A DNA stretch of 64,000 nt, taken from contig NZ_CP054020.1 of assembly GCF_013282625.1 (NCBI RefSeq), forward strand, positions 806,001-870,000, given 5' to 3'. This DNA is from Thiomicrorhabdus xiamenensis (GTDB lineage: Bacteria; Pseudomonadota; Gammaproteobacteria; Thiomicrospirales; Thiomicrospiraceae). Shown here in pieces: positions 7,327 through 16,122 of the stretch. The notes under the pieces are model-generated. The model saw only the letters and a program-made list of their open reading frames with translations, did not search any database and had not been told where the DNA came from. Position numbers and translations under genes: made by a program. The stretch's first letter is position 1; every line of letters starts with the position of its first letter.

Positions 7327-8100
7327 TTACTCTTGATGCAAATGATAGGGGCTGCGTTGCGCGGTCGGCATCATATCGACTTTCTGGATATTGACATGGG
7401 CGGGCGCGTTCAAAATATAGACGATCATATCGGCGACGTCTTCGGCCAGTAGCGGCTGAAAGCCCTGGTAAACCGAATCGGCCTTGTCTCTGTCGCCGTG
7501 GAAGCGCACTTCGGAGAATTCAGTATTGGCTGCGCCGGGGGCGAGAGTACAGACACGGATGCCGGTGCCGGTCAGATCGATGTTCATCGCCTGCCCCAAG
7601 GTATGCACCGCCGATTTGGTGGCGCAATAGACATTGCCGTTCGGGTAGGTGGTGTTGCCGGCCATAGAGCCGATATTAATAATATGCCCCTGATTGCGTT
7701 CTTTCATTTTCGGCAGCACAGTACGGCTGACATACAACAAGCCTTTGAGGTTGGTGTCGATCATCTTCTCCCAATCCTCCAGATCGCCATCGACAATTGA
7801 CCCCAGCCCTGATGCCAGCCCGGCATTGTTAATCAGAATATCCACCGGTGTCTGTTGCATGATTTTTTCCAGTTCGCTTTTTACCCCATCATACTTTCTG
7901 ACATCCAGAGCGAGGGTCTGAATGGTCAGTTTCGGGTACTGTTGGCTTAACTCTTCTGACAAGGCTTGGAGCCGTTCTTCTCTGCGCCCCAGCAGGATCA
8001 GATTGACTTGCATTGCGGCCAGCGCGTGTGCGGTGGCCAGTCCAAAGCCGGAGGTTGCGCCGGTAATCAGTGCGGTTTTGTTTTGAATGCGGTTTTTCAT
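7327..8100 (-). CDS. ydfG: Short-chain dehydrogenase, YdfG-like
   Basis: A 257-residue SDR with the NADP-binding TGATSGFG motif near residue 14, NNAG near 91 and the catalytic YCATK near 158. It aligns closely with E. coli YdfG (NADP-dependent 3-hydroxy acid / serine dehydrogenase) through GRREERLQ, EDWEKMIDTNLKGL, GHIINIGS, TEFSEVRFHGD and AHVNI. YdfG reduces 3-hydroxy acids and malonic semialdehyde. It lies at the edge of the cassette block, but its base composition is that of the core genome. Confidence 0.85.
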   Translation of the reverse strand: MKNRIQNKTALITGATSGFGLATAHALAAMQVNLILLGRREERLQALSEELSQQYPKLTIQTLALDVRKYDGVKSELEKIMQQTPVDILINNAGLASGLGSIVDGDLEDWEKMIDTNLKGLLYVSRTVLPKMKERNQGHIINIGSMAGNTTYPNGNVYCATKSAVHTLGQAMNIDLTGTGIRVCTLAPGAANTEFSEVRFHGDRDKADSVYQGFQPLLAEDVADMIVYILNAPAHVNIQKVDMMPTAQRSPYHLHQE

Positions 8101-8213
8101 GCGTCGGTTTCTGTAGTCGATTTGTGTAATGGGTTTTAGGTGATGATTACTGAATTATCGATAGCTGTCGCTAAGTTGCAAGTCTGTTGCGATCTGAGTT
8201 TGGCTGCGGTGAG

Positions 8214-8249
8214 AAATAAAAAAGCCTCCGGCAGGTATCCTGCGGAGGC
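8214..8249 (-). terminator. Rho-independent terminator after ybbN
   Basis: GCCTCCGGCAGG/CCTGCGGAGGC forms a near-perfect hairpin at 8224-8249. On the minus strand it is followed by a T-rich run (TTTTTTATTT), so it terminates the ybbN transcript. Confidence 0.85.
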
Positions 8250-8315
8250 GAACTTAGCGAAAACTCAGGAACAGCTTCCCGAAAGAGATGAATAGTGAAT
8301 CGGTAAATAGAGCGT

Positions 8316-9182
8316 TTAGGCGACGGCGTTCCCCATGCGGGTACGGTATTTTTTCACCAGTTCCGGTTCGCTCTGCGAAAGGTTGGATAGCAGATAGCTA
8401 ATCATTTCGCGCGCGGCACCGTCTTTGTAATTCGGGTTTTGGTCGAAAATAGCAAACAGCGACTCTAAAGCGCCCTGGTAGTCGTATTCGGTCACCAGAC
8501 AGATCGACAGATCAAAATAGGCATCGAAATCCAAAGGATCTTTATCCAATCGGGCCAGAAGCGCATCGCGACCGTCGGTTTTGGCGGCCAGCTCTTTAAA
8601 GGTAATCTGGCCAATAATGGTTCGACCGGTATCACTGGCGCGGTCTTTTTCCGGCAGACGATTAAACAGCGCTTTGGCTTCTTCGACTTCGTCAATGTCC
8701 AGCATGACCTGCACCATATCCAGCGCGACTTGGGTGTTGCCCGGATCGGCTTGAATGGCTTGGGTAAGCAGCTGGATTGCGCCGGCAAAATCGCCGGTCG
8801 AGTGTTTTGCACGCGCCTGCTCACGCAGTTCGTCGGAAGCACGGGAAATCCCCAGGCTTTTGAGCATTTCCAACTGCTCTTCTTTGGCCATCTTGCCTTC
8901 TTCGGTACGAATCAATTTACCGTCTTTAAAAACCTTGATCGTCGGCAGGTTGGTGATCTCATACTCTTGGGCCAGCTCCGGCTGTTCGTCGATATCCACC
9001 TTGGCAAAAATAAACTGTCCGGCATAGTAATGAGCAAGTTCCGTCAATTCCTGTTCCAGCGTGATACACGGACCGGAATAGACGCCTAAGAATTCCACAA
9101 TGACTGGAACCTTGTGCGAGTTAAGCAATACCAACTCATTGAATTTTTGCTGGTTTACCTCAAAAACGTAACCTTGACTCAT
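8316..9182 (-). CDS. ybbN: Co-chaperone YbbN (thioredoxin-TPR, CnoX)
   Basis: A 288-residue protein. Residues 1-110 form a thioredoxin fold whose active site reads YSGPC, with a single cysteine instead of WCGPC. Residues 115-288 contain TPR-like helices (GDFAGAIQLLTQAIQADPGN and so on). This matches YbbN/CnoX, a holdase that protects substrates under hypochlorous stress and hands them to DnaK and GroEL. The loss of the first active-site Cys is normal in this family and argues against general disulfide reductase activity. It is monocistronic, with its own terminator. Confidence 0.88.
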   Translation of the reverse strand: MSQGYVFEVNQQKFNELVLLNSHKVPVIVEFLGVYSGPCITLEQELTELAHYYAGQFIFAKVDIDEQPELAQEYEITNLPTIKVFKDGKLIRTEEGKMAKEEQLEMLKSLGISRASDELREQARAKHSTGDFAGAIQLLTQAIQADPGNTQVALDMVQVMLDIDEVEEAKALFNRLPEKDRASDTGRTIIGQITFKELAAKTDGRDALLARLDKDPLDFDAYFDLSICLVTEYDYQGALESLFAIFDQNPNYKDGAAREMISYLLSNLSQSEPELVKKYRTRMGNAVA

Positions 9183-9343
9183 CTTCTTACCTCGTTAAAC
9201 CAAATGAATGTTTTGAACAGAATTATAGAGATTGGAAGGTAAATTTGGATAAGGAGTTATTAAGCTGAATATAACGATTTATTATGATTGTGGGTTTATT
9301 TGCTTACATGAATAGATATTTGTAATGATTTTACGATGGGCAT

Positions 9344-9375
9344 AAAAAAAGCCGCATCCGATAAACCGGACACGG
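9344..9375 (-). terminator. Terminator after the aminotransferase gene
   Basis: GCCGCATCCG, a short loop and CCGGACACGGC form an imperfect hairpin at 9351-9375. On the minus strand a run of seven T follows (9344-9350). Confidence 0.75.
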
Positions 9376-9426
9376 CATCTTAACGGTCGCAGAAACTGCT
9401 GGCGCAGCTTGGCGATTACTTTACGA

Positions 9427-10542
9427 TTATTTGCCTAGTACGGCTTTCAGTGCCGCAATACAGAACAGCACTTTTTCTTTCTTGCAGGTTTCACCCATCA
9501 GACCGATACGCCAGACTTTACCGGCAAAGTCGCCCAGACCGGCACCGATTTCAAGGTTGTATTCGTTAAGCAGCTTGCCGCGGATTTCCGCATCGTCGAA
9601 ACCTTCCGGAATCCATACCGAGTTCAACTGTGGCAGACGCTGATCTTCCGGAACAACAAAGTTGATGCCCATCGATTCAAGACCGGCTTTAAGTTCCTGA
9701 TGCAGGTCGGCGTGACGTTTCCACGCATTTTCCAGACCTTCGTCTTTCAGCATAACCAGAGACTCATGCAATGCATACAGGGTGTTGACCGGTGCAGTAT
9801 GGTGATAAGCACGCTTCTGACCGCCGCCCCAGTAACCCATAACCAGATTCAGATCCAGGAACCAGCTCGGTACTTTAGTGGCACGGTTGCGGACTTTATC
9901 CAACGCTTTTTCAGAGAAAGAGATCGGCGAGATACCCGGTACGCAAGACAGACATTTTTGCGTTCCGGAGTAGATCGCATCGATTCCCCACTCGTCAACG
10001 CGAAGCTCAACACCGCCGAGTGAAGTTACCGCATCAACGATGGTCAGGCAGTCGTGCTTGCGAGCGATTTCACAGATGGTTTTCGCATCGGAGCAGGCAC
10101 CGGTTGAGGTTTCGGCGTGAACGAATGCAACGATTTTCGCATCCGGGTTGGCCGCACAGGCTTCTTCGACTTTAGCCGGAGTGACGGCCGTTCCCCAGTC
10201 GTCAGCGACAACGATCGCTTCACCGCCGAAACGTTCGATGTTCTCTTTCATACGCATACCGAAAACACCGTTGATACAGACGATGACTTTGTCGCCCGGC
10301 TCAACCAGGTTAACAAAACAGGTTTCCATCCCCGCGGAACCTGGAGCCGAAACTGGCATAGTCAGTTCGTTTTCGGTCTGGAACGCGTATTTCAGCAACT
10401 CTTTAACCTCATCCATCATGCCGACAAAGGCCGGATCAAGGTGACCAATCGTTGGGCGAGCCATCGCTTGCAGTACACGAGGGTGAATATCCGATGGGCC
10501 GGGGCCCATGAGTGTACGAATAGGTGGGTTAAATGATTGCAT
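9427..10542 (-). CDS. Alanine/serine-glyoxylate aminotransferase family
   Basis: A 371-residue class V PLP aminotransferase. The N-terminal GPGPSDIHPRVL and the PLP-lysine region SGTQKCLSCVPG are those of alanine-glyoxylate/serine-glyoxylate aminotransferases, which turn glyoxylate into glycine. It is transcribed divergently from glcDEF with only about 60 bases between, so glyoxylate made by glycolate oxidase would be its substrate. The amino donor (alanine or serine) cannot be told from sequence. An own terminator follows. Confidence 0.85.
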   Translation of the reverse strand: MQSFNPPIRTLMGPGPSDIHPRVLQAMARPTIGHLDPAFVGMMDEVKELLKYAFQTENELTMPVSAPGSAGMETCFVNLVEPGDKVIVCINGVFGMRMKENIERFGGEAIVVADDWGTAVTPAKVEEACAANPDAKIVAFVHAETSTGACSDAKTICEIARKHDCLTIVDAVTSLGGVELRVDEWGIDAIYSGTQKCLSCVPGISPISFSEKALDKVRNRATKVPSWFLDLNLVMGYWGGGQKRAYHHTAPVNTLYALHESLVMLKDEGLENAWKRHADLHQELKAGLESMGINFVVPEDQRLPQLNSVWIPEGFDDAEIRGKLLNEYNLEIGAGLGDFAGKVWRIGLMGETCKKEKVLFCIAALKAVLGK

Positions 10543-10602
10543 AGATAATCCTCTATAGGAAATTAAAAAATGTTATGAGAAAGTTGATTGGTCTCAATTA
10601 TA

Positions 10603-12072
10603 ATGGCATTCCTTGAAGAGATACAAGAGATAAAAATGCGCGTTGTTGAAGCCCTAAAAAATGCCCTGCCAAAGGGGTGTGTGCTGGCCTCGGACGAGGA
10701 GTGCCGCCCCTATGAGTGCGACGCTCTGTCTGCGTACCGGGAGAAGCCTCTTGCAGTTGCTTTACCGGAAACGGTCGAGCAGGTGAAAGAAGTTTTGCGT
10801 ATCTGTAAAGCGCACGGCACGCCGGTGATTACCCGTGGTTCCGGAACCGGATTGGCGGGGGGAACTTTGCCGTTGCAGGACGGAATTATTCTCGGCTTGT
10901 CGAAGTTGAACAAGATTCTCAAAGTTGACCCCTTGCAGCGCATCGCTGTCGTTCAACCGGGCGTGCGCAATATTCAGGTCTCTGAAGCGGTTGAACCGCA
11001 CGGACTGTATTATGCGCCGGACCCGTCGTCGCAGATCGCCTGTTCGATCGGCGGCAACGTCGCGGAAAACTCCGGCGGCGTGCACTGTCTTAAATATGGT
11101 CTGACTGTGCATAATGTGACTTCGATCCGGGTTTTGAATATGGACGGCGAAGAGTATGTTTTCGATGAAAAAGACGACGGCGTCGATCTTTTGGCGTTGC
11201 TGAACGGTTCGGAAGGGCTGTTGGGGGTGATCGTTGAAATCAAGCTGAAACTGCTGCCGAAACCGGATGCGGCTCAGCTGGTCATGGCCGCTTTCCAATC
11301 GGTGACCGAATGTGCCGACGCGGTAACCGCCGTGCTGGAGCAGGGGATTATCCCGGCCGGTCTGGAGATGATGGACAAGTTCTCGATCCAGGCGGCGGAA
11401 GATTTTGCCAAGGTCGGTTATCCGACCGATGCCGAAGCGCTGCTGTTGTGCGAAGTGGACGGCAGCTTCGATCAGGTTCAGGTTGATGCCAAGCGTGTCG
11501 CCGATATTCTGACTTCCAAAGGGGCTTACGAAATCAAGGTGTCGCAGAGCGAGCGCGAGCGTATCGCTTTGTGGCAGGGGCGCAAGAACGCTTTCCCGGC
11601 AGTCGGGCGCTATTCGCCGGACTACTATTGTATGGATGGCACCATTCCACGCAGCAAACTGGCGTATGTTCTGGAAGAGATCAAGAAGATGTCGGAACGA
11701 TACGGGCTGCGTGTGGCGAACGTTTTTCACGCCGGTGACGGTAATCTGCACCCGCTGATTCTGTATGATGCGAATAAGCCGGGCGAGCTGGAGCAGACCG
11801 AGAAATTCGGTGGCGAGATTTTGAATCTGTGTGTCGATGTCGGCGGAACCATTACCGGCGAGCACGGTGTCGGCGTGGAGAAACTGAACTCCATGTGTCA
11901 CCAGTATCACGGCCACGAACTGGAAATCTTCCACGGGATTAAAGAGGTGTTTGACGATACCGGTCTGCTTAATCCGGGCAAGGCGGTGCCGACGCTGCAC
12001 CGCTGTGCGGAACTGGGGCATATGCATGTGCATAACGGACAACTGCCGTTTGGTCATCTGGAGCGTTTTTAA
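10603..12072 (+). CDS. glcD: Glycolate oxidase, FAD subunit GlcD
   Basis: The product is about 489 residues and aligns along its whole length with E. coli GlcD (PYECDALSAYR, TRGSGTGLAGG, YYAPDPSSQIACSIGGN, MDGTIPR, HAGDGNLHPLI, GEHGVG, PTLHRCAE). It oxidises glycolate to glyoxylate together with GlcE and GlcF at the membrane. The frame opens at a TTG at 10588. ATGs at 10603 and 10636 are both possible: the second has an AAGAGA five bases ahead, and a TATAAT at 10599-10604 would fit it as a promoter. The stop overlaps the glcE start (TAATG). Confidence 0.93.
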   Translation: MAFLEEIQEIKMRVVEALKNALPKGCVLASDEECRPYECDALSAYREKPLAVALPETVEQVKEVLRICKAHGTPVITRGSGTGLAGGTLPLQDGIILGLSKLNKILKVDPLQRIAVVQPGVRNIQVSEAVEPHGLYYAPDPSSQIACSIGGNVAENSGGVHCLKYGLTVHNVTSIRVLNMDGEEYVFDEKDDGVDLLALLNGSEGLLGVIVEIKLKLLPKPDAAQLVMAAFQSVTECADAVTAVLEQGIIPAGLEMMDKFSIQAAEDFAKVGYPTDAEALLLCEVDGSFDQVQVDAKRVADILTSKGAYEIKVSQSERERIALWQGRKNAFPAVGRYSPDYYCMDGTIPRSKLAYVLEEIKKMSERYGLRVANVFHAGDGNLHPLILYDANKPGELEQTEKFGGEILNLCVDVGGTITGEHGVGVEKLNSMCHQYHGHELEIFHGIKEVFDDTGLLNPGKAVPTLHRCAELGHMHVHNGQLPFGHLERF

Positions 12073-13040
12073 TGGAACAGAGATTTAAGCAAATGGCCGA
12101 GCAGATCAAGGATGCGGCGGCCGAGAATAAAACTTTGCAGATTGTCGGCGGCGGCTCCAAGGTGCCTTTGTACGACGACGCCGAAGTGCTGTCGATGGAA
12201 GGCTACTCCGGGGTGCTTTCGTATGAGCCGTCCGAGTTGGTGATAACGGTTCGTGCCGGAACGACGCTGGAAGAATTGCATCAGGTGCTGGCGGAAAAGA
12301 ACCAGATGGTTGCTTTCGAACCGCCGGAATACGGTAATTCGACGATTGGCGGGACTTATGCCTGCGCCTTGACCGGCCCGGCGAAACCGTTTCGCGGCAA
12401 GCTTCGCGACTATGTTCTCGGTACCAAACTGCTGGACGGTCAGGGGCGTGAACTGAATTTCGGCGGCAAAATGATTAAGAACGTTGCCGGTTACGATGTC
12501 TCGCGTATGTTGGCGGGATCGAAAGGTTCCATGGCGCTGGTAACGGAAATGAGTCTGAAGGTGATGCCGCTGGTCGAAGAGGTGACCTACCGCATCGAGA
12601 TGCCGGAGTGTGACGCGATTGTCTTAATGAATAAGATGGCGGGAACTTCACTGCCGATGTCGGGCGGCGCATATTATCAGGGGCATTTCTATTACCGTGT
12701 TATGGGCGAGCATCCGAAACAGACCAACCGTGTCGGTGTGGAAGCGGTCGATAATTCGATCTGGAAAATCCTTAATCCGTTTAAGCCGAAGCTGGAGCCG
12801 GGTCAGAAACTGTGGCGTCTTGATGTCGAGAGCACCAACCCTTGTATCGATGGCACCATCGCTGTCGGTATGGGTGGGACGCGTCGCTGGGTGGCCAGTG
12901 AACACAAGCCGGATCATCCTTATGTTACCCTTTGGGATGACCGTTTTCTGCCGCGCCATAACGATGGTAAGGGCGTGAAGAAGATCAAACAGGGCTTAAA
13001 GAAAGTCTTTGACCCGCATCATGTGTTTAAGGACTTGTAG
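12072..13040 (+). CDS. glcE: Glycolate oxidase subunit GlcE
   Basis: A 322-residue FAD-binding protein, slightly shorter than E. coli GlcE (350). It has the FAD_binding_4 fold with GGGSKVPL near residue 27 and NSTIGGTYACALTGPAKP near 93, and the KMIKNVAGYDVSRMLAGSKG block typical of GlcE. It pairs with GlcD and GlcF in the glycolate oxidase complex. The ATG overlaps the glcD stop codon, implying translational coupling, and glcF follows after six bases. Confidence 0.92.
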   Translation: MEQRFKQMAEQIKDAAAENKTLQIVGGGSKVPLYDDAEVLSMEGYSGVLSYEPSELVITVRAGTTLEELHQVLAEKNQMVAFEPPEYGNSTIGGTYACALTGPAKPFRGKLRDYVLGTKLLDGQGRELNFGGKMIKNVAGYDVSRMLAGSKGSMALVTEMSLKVMPLVEEVTYRIEMPECDAIVLMNKMAGTSLPMSGGAYYQGHFYYRVMGEHPKQTNRVGVEAVDNSIWKILNPFKPKLEPGQKLWRLDVESTNPCIDGTIAVGMGGTRRWVASEHKPDHPYVTLWDDRFLPRHNDGKGVKKIKQGLKKVFDPHHVFKDL

Positions 13041-13046
13041 AGAACT

Positions 13047-14252
13047 ATGCAAACGAATTTGCCTAAAGATTTACTGGCGACCGAGACGGGGAAAACCGCC
13101 GATAAAATTCTGCGTAACTGCGTGCATTGCGGATTCTGTCTTTCGGCCTGCCCGACCTACGGACTGATCGGCGACGAACTGGATTCGCCGCGCGGGCGTA
13201 TCTATCTGATTAAGAGCGCGCTGGAAGGTAACGAGATTTCGGCGAATTCGCTCGATCATCTGGATCGTTGTCTGACCTGCCGTTCCTGTGAGACGACCTG
13301 TCCGTCGGGAGTGGAATACGGACACCTGCTGGATATCGGCCGTGAGGTGATTGAAGAGGCGAGTCCGCGTAAACCCTGGGAGCGTCTGATCCGTTACGCC
13401 GTGCGTAAAAGCCTGACGACCCCGTGGTTCTTTAATCTGAGTATCAAGATGATGCCGTTTCTGCGTCATTCCAAAGCGATCAAGTTTACGGTCGAAGAGC
13501 TGGCACTGAAACAGGAGTTGCAGGATCGGGCAGATGCGATTGAGCATTCGGTTCTGTTGGTTTCAGGTTGCGTTCAACCGGCTTTGGCACCGAATATCAA
13601 TCAGGCCAGTATCAAGGTCTTGAATAAGCTTGGATTCAATGTCATCGAAACGCCGCAGTCGCAGTGTTGCGGCGCGGTCGAGCACCACCTTTCCGGGCAT
13701 AAGGATGCCTTGAAGCAGGTGAAAACCAATGTCGACGCCTGGTGTGCCTATCTGGATAAAGGGGCCAAGGCGATTATCTCCAATGCCAGCGGTTGTGGCG
13801 TGATGATAAAAGATTATGCGCATCTGCTGCGTGAAGATCAGGCGTATGCGGCAAAAGCGCGTCGCGTGGTCGAGGCGACATATGACATTTCGGAATTTTT
13901 ATTGAAACAGGATCTGTCGATTTTCACCCATTTCGACAATCAGAAGATTACTTTCCACTCTCCGTGCACTTTGCAACACGGCCAAAAGCTCCAGGGAGTA
14001 GTGGAAGAGACTCTGCGTAAACTGGGTTATCGCGTTAACCACGTTCAGGATGCCCATTTATGCTGCGGTTCAGCGGGAACTTACTCTATTTTCCAGCCGG
14101 AACTGTCTAAAAAACTAAGAAACAACAAGCTAGAGAATCTGTTGGCGCATAAACCGGAACTGGTTGTTACCGCCAATATCGGCTGTCTGATGCATCTGCA
14201 GAAGGGCACGAAAACACCGGTTAAACACTGGATCGAACTCTTTAGCGAGTAA
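13047..14252 (+). CDS. glcF: Glycolate oxidase iron-sulfur subunit GlcF
   Basis: A 401-residue protein with two ferredoxin-type [4Fe-4S] motifs (CVHCGFCLSACP near residue 25, CLTCRSCETTCP near 75) and two CCG domains (CCGAVEHH near 208 and CCGSAGTYS near 337). It carries electrons from GlcD to the quinone pool. It is third in the glcDEF operon, with fhs 21 bases downstream on the same strand behind a GAGGAG ribosome binding site. Confidence 0.93.
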   Translation: MQTNLPKDLLATETGKTADKILRNCVHCGFCLSACPTYGLIGDELDSPRGRIYLIKSALEGNEISANSLDHLDRCLTCRSCETTCPSGVEYGHLLDIGREVIEEASPRKPWERLIRYAVRKSLTTPWFFNLSIKMMPFLRHSKAIKFTVEELALKQELQDRADAIEHSVLLVSGCVQPALAPNINQASIKVLNKLGFNVIETPQSQCCGAVEHHLSGHKDALKQVKTNVDAWCAYLDKGAKAIISNASGCGVMIKDYAHLLREDQAYAAKARRVVEATYDISEFLLKQDLSIFTHFDNQKITFHSPCTLQHGQKLQGVVEETLRKLGYRVNHVQDAHLCCGSAGTYSIFQPELSKKLRNNKLENLLAHKPELVVTANIGCLMHLQKGTKTPVKHWIELFSE

Positions 14253-14273
14253 ATTTACGAGGAGCTTTTAATT

Positions 14274-15953
14274 ATGTCGGATATTGAAATTGCCCAAGCG
14301 GCGAAAATGCAACCGATTATCCAACTGGCAGAGGAAAAATTCGGGATTCCGGCTGAGCATCTGGACCCTTACGGGCACTATAAGGCGAAACTCTCATTGG
14401 AGTATTTTGACGACCTGTCGCATCAGCATGGTGAAGAGGGCAAGCTGATTCTGGTCACGGCGATCAGTCCGACACCAGCCGGGGAAGGGAAAACCACCAC
14501 CACGGTCGGTCTGGGCGATGCGTTGAACCGTCTCGGTAAAAAAACCATGATCTGTCTGCGTGAACCGTCATTAGGGCCTTGTTTCGGTATGAAAGGCGGG
14601 GCGGCCGGCGGTGGTTATTCGCAGGTTGTGCCGATGGAAGACATTAACCTGCACTTTACCGGTGATTTCCATGCGATCGGCGTAGCGCATAATCTGCTGG
14701 CGGCGATGATCGATAACCATATCAATCACGGCAACGCGCTGGATATCGACCCGCGTCGTATCAAGTGGAAGCGTGTCGTGGATATGAACGACCGCGCCTT
14801 GCGTGAAATCACCGTCGGTCAGGGCGGCCCGGCCAACGGTTATCTGCGCGAGGACGGGTTTGATATTGTGGTCGCTTCCGAAGTTATGGCGATCTTGTGT
14901 CTGGCGACCAATCGTGCCGATCTGAAAGAGCGCTTGGGACGAATCATTATCGGTTACAAAACCGACCGCGTAACGCCGGTTTATGCCAGCGACCTGAAAG
15001 CGCACGGCGCTATGGCGGCACTTTTGAAAGACGCCATTAAACCGAACATCGTACAGACGCTGGAAAACAATCTGGCGATCGTGCATGGCGGACCTTTCGC
15101 CAATATCGCGCACGGCTGTAACTCGGTCACGGCGACCAAAACCGCTTTGAAGCTGGCGGACTATGCGGTTACCGAAGCCGGTTTCGGAGCCGATCTGGGG
15201 GCGGAAAAATTCCTCAGCATCAAATGCCGTTCGGCGAAATTGAAACCTTCGGCGGTGGTGCTGGTGGCAACCGTTCGCGCGTTGAAATACCACGGCGGTA
15301 TTGAGAAAGATCACCTGAATCAGGAAAATCTGGCAGCCCTGGAGAAAGGGTTCGTCAATCTTGAGCGCCATATTCACAATGTGACGGTGAATTACGGCCT
15401 GCCGGCGGTGGTGTGTATCAATCATTTCACCTACGACTCGGACGATGAAACCGATCTGTTGATCAAGAAGTGCGAAGCTTTAGGCGTCAAGTGCGTGGTG
15501 TCCAAGCATTGGGCCGAAGGCGGTGCTGGAGCGGAAGAGCTGGCCGAAGCGGTGTTGAATATCGTCGATAACCGCGAACCGGGCTTCGAGTATGTATACG
15601 ATATCAATACGCCGATCTGGGATAAGATTGAAACCATCGCCACCAAACTTTACGGCGCTTCGGGGATTTCGGCCAATGCCAAGGTGAAAGCGGAGATCGA
15701 GCGTCTTCAGGAACACTACGGCGATCTGCCGATCTGTATGGCTAAGACGCAAATGTCTTTCTCGACCGAGCCGTCTGCTAAAGGCGCGCCTTCCGGGCAT
15801 ACTGTCGAGATTACCGATATCAAACTGGAAAACGGTGCCGGTTTCATTGTTGCCATTGCCGGCAATATGATGACCATGCCGGGCTTGCCGAAAGTTCCAA
15901 CCGCAGAGAAAATTGATATTGACGATCTTGGGGTGATTACCGGTCTGTTTTAA
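14274..15953 (+). CDS. fhs: Formate-tetrahydrofolate ligase
   Basis: A 559-residue protein with the P-loop [18 protein letters not shown] and [21 protein letters not shown], diagnostic of formate-THF ligase, which makes 10-formyl-THF from formate, ATP and THF. It follows glcF closely, suggesting that one-carbon units are handled along with glycolate-derived glyoxylate and glycine. Full family length. A strong terminator follows. Confidence 0.95.
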   Translation: MSDIEIAQAAKMQPIIQLAEEKFGIPAEHLDPYGHYKAKLSLEYFDDLSHQHGEEGKLILVTAISPTPAGEGKTTTTVGLGDALNRLGKKTMICLREPSLGPCFGMKGGAAGGGYSQVVPMEDINLHFTGDFHAIGVAHNLLAAMIDNHINHGNALDIDPRRIKWKRVVDMNDRALREITVGQGGPANGYLREDGFDIVVASEVMAILCLATNRADLKERLGRIIIGYKTDRVTPVYASDLKAHGAMAALLKDAIKPNIVQTLENNLAIVHGGPFANIAHGCNSVTATKTALKLADYAVTEAGFGADLGAEKFLSIKCRSAKLKPSAVVLVATVRALKYHGGIEKDHLNQENLAALEKGFVNLERHIHNVTVNYGLPAVVCINHFTYDSDDETDLLIKKCEALGVKCVVSKHWAEGGAGAEELAEAVLNIVDNREPGFEYVYDINTPIWDKIETIATKLYGASGISANAKVKAEIERLQEHYGDLPICMAKTQMSFSTEPSAKGAPSGHTVEITDIKLENGAGFIVAIAGNMMTMPGLPKVPTAEKIDIDDLGVITGLF

Positions 15954-15978
15954 CAGAACACTTCGGTTTTTATCATTC

Positions 15979-16018
15979 AAAGTCCTGTTTGCTTATAAGC
16001 TTGCAGGACTTTTTTTTT
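15979..16018 (+). terminator. Terminator of glcDEF-fhs
   Basis: AAAGTCCTG and CAGGACTTT form a nine-base stem around a 15-base loop, followed by a run of eight or more T. Confidence 0.9.
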
Positions 16019-16122
16019 GCAACAAATTCAAGTCGGGTGTGCAGCTCCGTTTGCCGATGTTCACCAAGTGCGCAAACAGCCTTGGATAATCGGGGCAGGG
16101 TTGGCATTAAACAGATGTTTGA

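Noticed and set aside
10762-12057. 431-residue ORF antisense to glcD
   Set aside because: It is the GC-rich shadow of a strongly conserved glcD and has no recognisable domain.
14571-15425. 284-residue ORF antisense to fhs
   Set aside because: It is a shadow of the strongly conserved fhs gene.
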